Source: Romanomermis culicivorax
Taxonomy: Eukaryota; Nematoda; Enoplea; Mermithida; Mermithidae
NCBI GenBank assembly: GCA_963922205.1
Contig: CAWUHX010000125.1
Span: 919,792 to 983,791 of the forward strand
Direction of reading: 5' to 3'
Length of the DNA: 64,000 bases
Shown here: piece after piece, positions 54,656 to 64,000 of the stretch
Layout of the letters: each line of letters opens with the position of its first letter
Numbering within the stretch: position 1 is the stretch's first letter
The notes under the pieces: model-generated
Told to the model about the DNA's origin: nothing
Seen by the model: the letters and a program-made list of their open reading frames with translations, nothing else
Database searches by the model: none
Made by a program: the position numbers and the translations under genes

Positions 54656-56097
54656 GTCCGAGGGTTCGTTTTCCCGTAAGGTGGTTAGAACAGACGTCCT
54701 TGCCCGTGAAGCAATTAAGTCAAATTGAATAGAGAGCGGCTCACTGGTCTGTACAGGCTGGGTACTGAGACGGCAGGAACGACGGGGTGTCTCTATTGTG
54801 TAAAATGAAAGTGAGTACTACTTTTGAATTCGCGGCGAAAGAGCGCGTGAATTCGGGAAACGCGTGCGCGATGGCGTTTGTGACGTAAACTTGATTTAGC
54901 TTAAGACTAGCGACCACGAAAAGGGAGCTAGAATGGAATAGGATTATAAGATGTAAGATCAGAGTACATCAGGGTGACGCAGAAGGGAATTTATCTGGTC
55001 GCCCGTGATGGACAGAGGCATGGCCTGAGGTATGGGGGAATCGATCCCAACCGAAAATGTAGAGTTGGGGCCTGGACCCGGCAATGGCAATAGCTGAAGT
55101 GGACGGATGATCAGAGATAAGAGGGGAGAAGAGGCGGTTTTTCCTGCCGAAAAAATAGGATGACGGATGAACCCGCTCAGGAGGGATTTTTCCTGGAGGT
55201 TCGACCGCTGTACTAGTTTACAAACCTTGGGGCGAGGCGGACTCGTAGCCGGCAAGATCCTACTCACCAGGAGTAGCGCATAAAGTAGCATAAGGTGAAA
55301 AGGATGGGGTCAACTGAAAGTGAACTTAAGAGGGAGCAATAAATAGGGACAAAACTAATTTACAAACCCAGTTACGCAAAGGGGTCGCGCAGTTATGCAA
55401 CGGGCCTCACTCGCCAGGAGCGATTGCGATCTCTGCATAGTGAGATAGACTATACAGGAGGTTCCGTGTTGGACGACATTCGCAGGTAACTTACAGCCGT
55501 GTCCGAAACGGGAGCCCGCATTCCGAACAGAACGGACACTCTCCAGGAGTATTATATACAGCTGGTGGCCGGGTTTGCCGATCACTGAGATGAAGTGAGG
55601 TTCGCAGGTCACACAGTAGAAGAGGGAAGGAGCACGGGTACCAAGGGTGCTATTCTGACACACTCAGTCAGTTAAAATGAATTACTCTGGATGTTTTGAG
55701 GGCGCACCCGAAAACATCTAAGGGATCACGGGTACAAGGTGTCCCTGATTGAATATGAGTGTAAAAATATGTATCGAGGCGTACTCAATACCTTCGCTGA
55801 GGCGGACTCAACGGTGCCTACTACTTTACATGACTGATGGGGGTGGACCGCGGAGGCGGACTCTGGGTCAGTGGCGACTCTAGCGCGGGCATCGTTAAGC
55901 CAGTTAACGAAGGCGTTTGAGTGAATGGAAATACGACAGGGGGTCCTATACACTCTAGGCCCAACCGGAGGCTGTGCCGCGGTCCCTTGGGAACCACTAC
56001 GGCGGGGACACTAAAGAAGATCTATGTATGACAGCTCGATGAGATGAAAGAGAATGAGTGAATTTAGATAAGAAATTTACAAGAAGGTTGCCGAACC

Positions 56098-57133
56098 CTT
56101 GCAGACGTCAGACACAGGCAGTACCGACTGCAAATGCCTGCTGCCTGCCCGAGTCAGACAACCAACCCAGCTGAGGCCGAGTGTAACTCGTTCAAACCTG
56201 CAGTTAAAGCTTGAGAACAGCCACGTGCTGATCAACAGTGCCGCTACCGGGGGCGGACAACCTGATCAGTACGCAGGCTAGTGAGCATCTCAGGTGGTGT
56301 ATGTATGTGGACTGATGTTTCCCAGGCATCAGCCCCCAAACACACACAACCTAGGACAAGAGAGGTAGGTGATAGGACCATGCGCCAGCGACCACCTACA
56401 ACTCAAGTGGAATACTCATAGGGCCGACAGTAACCTGGTGCAGATGTCAAAAGGTAGGGGTATGAACCAACACATGACCTTGGTGCTGACTGCAGGTGCC
56501 TGGGATAAGAGTATTCAAGTATCATGTCGCAGTTGCAGACGCCAGGGGTGAGTGCCTAAGGTCGACAGAACCCCTGCAGTAGCACGTAATGTTACCGTTG
56601 CGGACGTCAGGAATAGGATCATGTAATCTCAATTCCTACTGCGAGAACATGATACATTGTCATTGCTGATGTCAGCAATAGGGCCCTGAAGCCGGCTATC
56701 GGTATACAGCATCACGTGATGGTGCCGTTGCTGACGTCAGAAGGTGGAACCGAGGGTCTGATACCTTAAGTCAATGACATGAGATGCAGTTGTTGCAGAC
56801 GTCAGATGTGGCACCCGTAAGACCTGCACATCTTTGAATAGTGACACGGTGCGTCACCATTGCTGACGTCACAGATGGGGTGCAGAGAACCAGCCGAACC
56901 TGTTACAACAACGTAGGCTTCACCTGTTGCAGACGTCAGAAGTCATTACTGCTGGAGTGTTAACTTAAACAACAACACGTAATGTCGGTTGCTGACGTCA
57001 GGAGTAGAACCCGGAGGGCTACCCACCCCTCAAAGCAACAGCAAGTGAAGCGGCTGTTGCAGACGTCAGTGGTTGCATCCGTGAGGCTGAACCACACAAC
57101 GACAACCCGTAACGTTGTTGTTGCTGACGTCAA
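56098..57133 (-). promoter_or_regulatory. CRE-like motif array in element B leader (copy 2)
   Basis: The same array as 41312-42349. All ten regular motifs are retained, and only a one-base deletion at about 56350 shifts the register. Confidence 0.8.
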
Positions 57134-57279
57134 GGAGCATGACCCGTAAAGTCTATGGTCAGATGCAACAACCCCGAGAATAGAAGAAACAGATACCTTA
57201 CAGTAAGTAGAAATGAGAAAGAGAGAGAAACTTACGTAAGGGGTCATACTGTAGCGGTGGTATCAGAAAAGACAGAAAA

Positions 57280-57287
57280 TTTTTTTT

Positions 57288-57330
<43 letters not shown>
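57280..57330 (-). repeat. Poly(T) tract, 51 bp with one A, copy 2 leader
   Basis: Counterpart of the T42 tract at 42494-42535; it is nine bases longer and contains one A at 57289. Confidence 0.95.
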
Positions 57331-57331
<1 letters not shown>

Positions 57332-58338
57332 ACACCGCTCAGCTGACCAGAGGAAAGAATTGGAGTGGAAGACAACCAAAGACGGGGAATAGGAGATTTG
57401 GACATACGCGTGTTAAATGTGTAAACAGTAGGTGTAAATTTTTGGGGCCGGAAAAGTGAGCAATTCCGACAGTTTCCGCCGACAGACAAAAATACTGTAC
57501 ACAATTAACAAATCGCAGCCACGTATGACGTCCAGAATCATACGTGGAGGGTGTACGGTATCATGGGGTCACGGACCACCAACAGTCAGGAGAGGCCGTA
57601 AACCCCTACAGCTGTGATACCAGTACCCGCGTATGGGTATAATGTAGTTACAGTACGGGAATGGGCACAGGCGTACTGTAACGGCACCCACCCGGAGGGC
57701 TACAGTATACCATCCAGGATTAGAGAAAGGGGGGGGGGAATGAGGGAAAAGAAACAGATAAGGTAGTTTACAACACAGATGAAGTATGCAGAATGTACAG
57801 AATGAACCAGAGGAGGAATACAGAATACTCGATATATGACTCAACTCTGGGACAAATAACTCAGCACTGAGGATGAAGAACTCGACTCAGGAGGAATTTA
57901 TTACTCATAGGGGATAATACACACGCATGAGATAATTATTTACATATATGGATCACATTTAGATCACTCGTAAGGGCAAATCCCGTCTTACAGTAATTAA
58001 ATTCAATGTTCAGGGATAAATTCCCAACCTACAGTAATAACTTTCGGTGGCACGGGAAAAAAATTTCCGACTCACAGTAATAATACGCGGCTTGAGGGGA
58101 GGTATCCGACCTACGGTAGCGGTAATCCGAAATAAGGGGCATTCCCGACCCATTGAGCAGTAACCCCGAATTTGGGGGGGTCTCCGACTTATTGGATGGC
58201 TAGTACCCCGATTTTAAGGGGGCTTGTCCGACTTAAAATGGGGAATTGACCCGACCTGGGGGTAGTTCCGACCCAAGGGTAAAGTTTTTGCACTTAAGGG
58301 CGAGTGCCAGACTTAAGGTCGATTTTCCAGCCTCGCCA

Positions 58339-59790
58339 TGTCACATTTTACGCCCATGTCACGTGTATGACATGTTTATTTGGGAGAGCTGGGGAGGTTT
58401 GGGTATCTCATCAGGTAATACCCTGTTTTAGACGTCACATTGATGGTGAACCATATCAGATTGATCCTATTACAGTGAGTAATAGGCTGTGACTCCTGAT
58501 GGATACTGGCATTTTCCCCAGGCTTCCCAAGTTGGCGTTGGGGCCTAACCTGGCAAATGGTGGCTATAGAGAGATCTATAGTTGGTTCTCTTGTGTTGTC
58601 CTTGGGTCTTGCTGTAGGGTAATGACAACGCCGCCAGGCTAGGTGAGACAATCCCCGAGTCCTACTCAGTGAGAGTGGGGACAGGTCACCCCGTACAAAT
58701 GACCTAATTTGTGGGACTCGATTATGAACCAGACAGCCCCCTTTAGCCCGAACCTGAGAGGTGGAGGCCCCTACTTATCTGTGGAAACCTTGGGAAACCG
58801 ACTTAGGAAGGATTTCCCAACAAATAACCCACAAATAACAATAATCCCCTGAGAAGACTCACCTAGCTCTGTTTCTCAAGCGATTACGACGCAACGGGCG
58901 GCAAGTCCCTGGATGCTTTCGGTCTTCTGGCACTGGGAGCGGGGGATGCGATCCTCAAACGTCCTAGGCGGCGAGCGAGAGTGAGCGGCGGCGTGCGGGA
59001 GCGAGCGGGAGACGAAACTCCAACGTTTAGTTCACGAGCCGGGGCGGTCGGACACCTGGCACTGATGGGCAGCGGGGGGTACTGTAGGCGGTAGCGGCGG
59101 ACGCAGTGAACAAGGGTAAATTTATGCAAATTTATTGGTAGTAAGGCGGCGGACGCATGGGTGACAATAAAAATATGCAAATTCGACGAAGAGCGGCGGA
59201 CGCGGAGTTACAACCGGACGAAAGCTTGGTGAACCCAAGAATGAGCGAAAAACTAAAGAAACATGTCCTTTTAAGGACATGTTTGGCTACAGCTGCAGCT
59301 TGGGCGGAGTTTCTTGGCGCTCAAGCTAACTTCTGCAGCTAGACGCGATGCAGAAGATGCCTATGAGCACATAGACATTTTTTTCGTTCACATGCGTTTA
59401 GCACTGAGGCCGACTGCAGTGCCTATGCTAAGCATATGAACGTCTTTAGCTAAAACTTCTTAGCTAGTCGTTTTTGCAATAACAAAAACGACGCTAATTT
59501 TGATGCTAAGAGGTGCGTGAGCGCACAAAAAATAGCCATGTGCTCATGGAGCACGACTGGCGGAAGTTTTTAGCTAAAGGGCCTACTGTAGCCCGCGTTT
59601 GTAAAGAAATAAAAATACAACCAAAACGAAACATAGAAATGCATGAAAAATATAAAAACGAACGTAAAATGCATGTGTAAAAATGAAATAAACAAAAAGC
59701 ATGATCAAGTAATAAACGAAACATAAAAAATAACAAAATGTCGGCATGATCGGAATCACGTGACGTTGGAGAATTGAGCCGCACGTGACA
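58339..59790 (-). repeat. Element B LTR3 (5' LTR of copy 2), diverged
   Basis: 1452 bp. It matches LTR1/LTR2 throughout but has many single-base indels, largely in homopolymers, and scattered substitutions. It also has one fewer 10-bp GC repeat unit near 58995. It ends CACGTGACA at 59790, directly against a truncated copy of the 12.6-kb DNA element. Confidence 0.93.
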
Positions 59791-59792
59791 AC

Positions 59793-60510
59793 AGTGAATC
59801 TCAATACAGCGAACAGTAAAAATTCTATGCATTAGAGTAAACGAGCACATCGTTTTTATAATAAATATGCAAATTGGATAGATATATTAAAATCGTTTTC
59901 GCTAATTGAGATAGGCTATTTTTTAGTTGCATTTGGCCATCTTGCGGTGGTATGCACGAGCGGACAATTACAAAATTACAAAAACACATCCGTCAGAAAA
60001 ACATTTTTGCGAAACATTTGAAAAAAACAAAAAAATATCATAGGCTTCGCGGTTAAAGTTGTTTGGTAAGGAGCTTGATTGCAAAAAATTAAATAATCAA
60101 ATAAATAAAACAAAATGAAATAGCAAATAAGATGAAATAGAAACGAAAACTAAAATAATGTAATAAAAAGTAGGTAAAAATAGAACAGAAGTACACAACC
60201 TGAAAAATTAAGCAAAAAGTGGGTCAAAATAAAAATATAAACGGGAATAAGTCCATAAGGAAAAAAGAAATATGTATGTAGATAATGTTAATAAACAAAC
60301 CACGATAAAAAGCCGTAAGGTCGAGATAACACGCCATGGTGCCAAAATGCATGACAACTAACATCCACCAGGCTCGAAATGGCAAATCAAATAGGCCATG
60401 CCGTCCAATCCCCCATTCTAAAGAGACTCTGTTGAAAATCCGCTATTTTGGGGACTTTGCTGTTTTGAGTCCCGCTATTTTCAGTTTCGCTGAATAGGGG
60501 TGAAACCTAA
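59793..60510. mobile_element. Second copy of the motif-array DNA element, left end lost at LTR3
   Basis: Starts abruptly inside the left motif array ('gtgaatctcaatacagcgaaca', matching 12722 onward). It follows the 12.7-13.6 kb copy with several internal deletions and ends 'tttcgctgaataggggtgaaacc' at about 60508. Roughly 70 bp of the left array is missing at the LTR3 junction. The missing part is not found left of LTR1. Confidence 0.85.
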
Positions 60511-60734
60511 CCCTCAGTAAACCTCCCACGTGTACATGTACGCTGGGCACTGAATTTTTGACATTAAACCACAGAATCGCGACGCGTGAACCTTGCTCAT
60601 AACTGTCCCCCGACATTCTGCCCTAAGTATTAACCGCAAAAATAAAACCCGAATTAAATTTTAAACTCCAGAATAAAAGAAATATATAAATAAATCAGCT
60701 GATGAACGAAAAACCATTTAAATATAACAAAACA

Positions 60735-61694
60735 ATCCATCATATCATGCTTGTTTGGAGTTTCTTTGTAATGCAAAAACACGCAGAGAAAAGACGACTA
60801 AGGCGACCATCATAGAGAAAGCGGAAGCGTAAGACGGATAAGCCGATCTGATGAACCGTTCGAATTGTGTATGTTCAAAGGGCCGCACCGAAACTTGAGG
60901 TCACGTGGTACAAATAGGTCAATCCTAAACGGTTATAGTCCACCACAAACTTGTAAACACCGTATACGTCCCGGAACTTGGAAATCGATCCCGTAGCGAC
61001 CTTTCACCTGTAAATTTTGAATTTGTTAACAAACGAGAATATAAAATACCGATGAGACAGATGCGAAAACATACATTGAATTTAGTCTTCCATGGAATAT
61101 GTAGTATAATCACTAATCTGCTAGTTCCCACACAGTGCGAAATTTTTTTGGGCATTTCCCACATAGAATAGCAACCTCTTATCGAGATATTTTAGATATT
61201 TTTTAGATTTAAAAATGATCACACGTTCATTGTAAAATAGTTTGCTAAATTATTCTGCTTTTCCTGCGGCCGATAAGTATTCCTATTTCCTCCCATCAAT
61301 ATTTGATCCTAAATCATTGTAAAGGTTGCCTAGTAAACCGTAAACTCAGCTGTTCACCTGCTTATCCGCTTTCAATGATGCTCTAACGAACGGATCGATG
61401 CGCACAAATTCCATCTGTATGTCGTTGGCAGAAGCAATATACGGCACCCATTGTCCCTTTCTGCAATTCTTCGATATCGATGCGGAAATGAGCGAAATCT
61501 TTGATGGTATAGGCGGCAGGAGCGAATTTTTGACCACCAGGTTGTGGCTAACGGATTTCACGCGCAACACACCTTTCTCTTTGAACGTCCATTCGGTCAG
61601 TGAAACGGCCAATTGTTCATTGCCAGTAGGGCGGAATTTTTGTTTGACCGGCGTCCGAGGGCCAACGATTGAACGGGTTTTCCGTAAAATTCAT
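60735..61694 (-). CDS. DDOST: OST48/DDOST, last two exons (with single-base indels)
   Basis: DDOST is the 48-kDa subunit of the ER oligosaccharyltransferase that N-glycosylates nascent proteins. The penultimate exon runs 61694-61357 (acceptor ttatcag, donor CAG|gtgaac) and encodes [38 protein letters not shown] and [18 protein letters not shown], all recognisable DDOST blocks. The last exon starts at 61007 (acceptor aaatttacag) with [12 protein letters not shown], then [26 protein letters not shown] and a C-terminal membrane helix ([13 protein letters not shown]). The blocks lie in changing frames: I count at least two single-base shifts in the first exon and three in the second, several of them extra bases. 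Because introns are kept, it is either an unprocessed pseudogene or a real gene with consensus errors. Upstream exons were not found in the window. Confidence 0.82.
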
Positions 61695-61699
61695 CTGAT

Positions 61700-62260
61700 A
61701 ATATACGAGAAATACTAAGTCAAAGGCAAAGCAGAAATCGGCAGTTGAAGCGATATTTAGTTTGTAATGCTTTTTTCGCAGGAAATTCTGAATTTTTTAG
61801 ATTTTTAGAACACTTGATAGGATTGACGAACTCAAATTTTCGCCAGACCAATGCAAACTGAGGATTGTAAAAACTAAAAATTTGATTAAAATTGCGCACC
61901 CAATATGACACCGTGATTTTGATAAGTACCCTCTACAAACAGTGTAGAAAACCAAAGGCATATCTTGCATAGGATAATAATGCAGGTAAAAACAAAACTT
62001 ATATCAAAGCAAAAGTTAGATGATTGGCTCTAAATTTTCCGTCATTGTATCCACATTTTGGACTTCGACATAAAAAACACTAGTGGGCACTTGTTTCACT
62101 ATAGACTAGCAACTAATTGACTGAGCCACATGAAAATTTCCGGACGACTGACTCCAAGGATTTTATTTATCTCAACATTATCCTAATTCAATCTTCAACT
62201 ATTATTTTCAAAAACACGAATTTTAGACTATGTTTTGCAGACAGTGGTGCATGTGCCGGG
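61700..62260. other. Non-coding, probably DDOST intron or flank
   Basis: AT-rich. A 63-codon frame on the - strand (61720-61911) resembles nothing known. No DDOST exon was recognised here. Confidence 0.4.
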
Positions 62261-62449
62261 CTGGACCGTGTCCAGAATCTTCAAATATCGGGTCCGGGTC
62301 CTAAATTTTCGAAAGATTGGGTCTGGATCCCGAGAAGTGGACTCATTCATTTCAGGTCCTAAATCATGTAATAACATAAATTAAATTTACATAGTATTTT
62401 ATTAGCATGATTATTACTGCATCACTTACTATTACTTGTTTCGTCTTAC

Positions 62450-62545
62450 AGGGAGCCTTACGATACATGGTAACGAGGCCCTGAGATCTGGAGGGGGGAA
62501 GTCCCGATACATGTAACGAGGCCCTGAGATCTGGGGGGGGGGAAC
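62450..62545. repeat. Short direct duplication 'gatacatg(g)taacgaggccctgagatctgg'
   Basis: Two units of about 45 bp (62461-62501 and 62506-62545), each followed by a G-run and 'aa(g/c)t'. Located immediately left of an inverted-repeat element. Confidence 0.8.
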
Positions 62546-63905
62546 TCTTGGTGCTTTACTAGTTGATAAGTTTGGCGGCCATGACGCATTACTGGTAACA
62601 TACTTCAATAAAATAGACGCATACTGAAAGTAATCAATACAATGTCCGTAGTTTTGGCCTTCAATCTGCTTTGCGTTTTTCTCCTTCACAAATAATACGT
62701 GCGTCCGCCATCCACATGAATATAAATGAAGCAAAAAGGAGAAATGGCGTTTTATTGTGGGCGTTCTGCCACTTAGCATTAAAGCTACTGTACAATTTTA
62801 ATGAAATAAACTGACACTGCATGCATCAATGTAGTGTTTTCATTTGTGTCTTGACTTATCAATCACTCATGTGTTTGTATTTATCCGTTTTTATTTTGAA
62901 TTGATAACTTTTCCAAAAGCAATCAAAACGTGCATTTTTTCATTCTACTATTACCGTATTACTTGAAACTGCTTGTTTACACTTTACATGAAAAATAATA
63001 ACTAAAACAGTATTGGTGCCTGAAGTTACAGAAAACTTCCATAAACAAAGACTGTATCAGTCTCAGTTGCTGAAATGTGCCTGTGGCCAAATCGAGACAC
63101 ACATCAGAAATTAATACACACTATTGTTTATAGGCATGAACATGATAGAACATCAGCCTTGAAGTATATTTAAATTTGGGTTGAAAACTAGAAAGAATTA
63201 TGATTTTTCTACCATTTAAAAATAGATCACATCTCAGTATGCTTCAAACTCTAATGCATACCTTTAATCGTCTTTTTGATGAAAGCTAAAAATAACTTTC
63301 GCTGTGGTTCTCATAAGCATAATGAACTATAAGATATTTGTCAAAAAACTCTTCGCTTGGACTGTCATTTGCCTGAACACAGCCAGCTCAATATTTACCT
63401 TTCCCAAGTAGGGAAACCGAAGAGAATTTAAAAAGAAAACAAAAGTCATACAAAACTGCACAAATTCCTTTCTATCTGAAAATTGAGGGTCATAATCTTT
63501 CCGATTTGATGGACATTATAGTATACATCTTGAAACGCGTCTCTAAACTAAACCTAAAAAAGCAAGTATCAGTTCATATTTAACTAGAGAAAGTATTCAG
63601 TAGCTGAAATCCTCAGTGGCTGAAACGGTCACAATAAAAACCCATTCCTCCTTTCTGGTCCTTTTTTCGTTACACAACTTTTTGGCGAGAAAACAACTAA
63701 ATGCTTTTTGATTCATTAATATTCATGAGGATGGCGGACGCCCGTATTTTTATTAAGGAGGAAAAACGCAAAGCAGACTGAAGGCCGAAACTACGGAAAT
63801 TGTATTGATTACTTGCATATAAATAGTATGCGTGTATTTTATTGAAGTATGTTTACGAGTAATGCGTCATGGCCGCCGAACCTATTAACTAGTAAAGCAC
63901 CAGTA
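62546..63905. mobile_element. Inverted-repeat (TIR) element, about 1.36 kb
   Basis: About 210 bp at the left end (from 'ttggtgctttactag') reappear inverted at the right end (to 'ctagtaaagcacca', about 63700-63905). Matches include 'ggcggccatgacgcattac', 'cttcaataaaat', 'aagtaatcaatacaat', 'ctgctttgcgtttttc' and 'gcgtccgccatcc'. The arms differ by several indels. The interior is AT-rich without a transposase frame. It is probably non-autonomous; superfamily unknown. Confidence 0.85.
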
Positions 63906-64000
63906 ATCCACTATTCCATCTCGAAATTTCTACCAGTAAAGACCCCAGTATATCGCCAAGGACATTCACCAAAAGAAGTACTCTGCGTTGATACCACTGC

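Larger units (their letters stand above)
28755..59790 (-). mobile_element. Element B tandem array: LTR1-internal 1-LTR2-internal 2-LTR3
   Basis: Three LTRs of about 1.45 kb in the same orientation (28755-30211, 43540-44996, 58339-59790) enclose two nearly identical internal regions (30212-43539 and 44997-58338). The coding strand is the - strand. A single element would be about 16.2 kb, very large for a Ty3/gypsy element, partly because of a 3.7-kb leader. Outer flanks (gaga left, acag right) do not match, so there is no target duplication around the array. LTR-LTR recombination, nested events or assembly joining are possible. The elements are visibly more GC-rich than the surrounding DNA. 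Confidence 0.93.

Overview
The window is animal nuclear DNA. It holds introns with GT..AG borders and a pyrimidine-rich acceptor (TTTTAG/TTTCAG), exons of two conserved metazoan housekeeping genes, and a heavy load of eukaryotic transposons; nothing looks bacterial or organellar. The two host genes are the C-terminal exons of a Scribble-family polarity protein (about 9.08-11.98 kb, + strand) and the last two exons of the oligosaccharyltransferase subunit OST48/DDOST (about 60.7-61.7 kb, - strand). The long Scribble C-terminus and the transposon mix (hAT MITEs, an L1-type LINE, Ty3/gypsy elements) fit an invertebrate, perhaps an arthropod, but species cannot be read from the sequence.

Layout. 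0-8.7 kb: AT-rich DNA with a decayed LINE reverse transcriptase on the - strand, split by two hAT-type MITEs with perfect 8-bp target duplications and by about 3.5 kb of other repeats (a ~98-bp tandem array and a 1.7-kb inverted-repeat element). 9-12 kb: Scribble exons, with a third MITE in the last intron. 12.6-13.6 kb: a non-autonomous DNA element whose ends are built of short 'cgctattttgag' motifs. 13.7-23.3 kb: a complete LTR retroelement (element A, + strand) with 1006-bp LTRs, a 4-bp GTAT target duplication, a primer-binding site and a polypurine tract. 23.3-28.7 kb: AT-rich non-coding DNA with one 400-bp GC-rich TIR element. 28.75-59.79 kb: a tandem array LTR1-internal-LTR2-internal-LTR3 of a second, much larger element (element B, - strand, unit about 14.8 kb). 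59.8-64 kb: a truncated second copy of the 12.6-kb DNA element, the DDOST exons and a 1.36-kb inverted-repeat element.

The most interesting system is the pair of LTR elements. Both have Ty3/gypsy enzymes (retropepsin, RT with YLDD, RNase H, HHCC/DD35E integrase, GPY/F module). However, they carry a glycoprotein-like segment (signal-type hydrophobic stretch, many cysteines and N-glycosylation sites, C-terminal transmembrane helix) BETWEEN Gag and protease, in the Gag-Pol reading frame, instead of after integrase. In element B this is one open frame of 3046 codons (45515-54655). Element B also has a second retropepsin-like domain, an Arg/Ser-rich linker between the two proteases, a ~3.7-kb leader with a ~65-bp-period array of CRE-like sites, a good splice donor in the leader, and two acceptor-associated overlapping or 3' ORFs that suggest spliced accessory products.

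Of the copies, only B copy 2 is intact. Element A has one in-frame stop and one frameshift. B copy 1 has a one-base deletion in the Gag-glycoprotein linker and has lost a cysteine shared by the other two copies. From about 58 kb rightwards single-base indels become frequent in both the LTR and the DDOST exons, so local consensus quality should be considered before calling DDOST a pseudogene.
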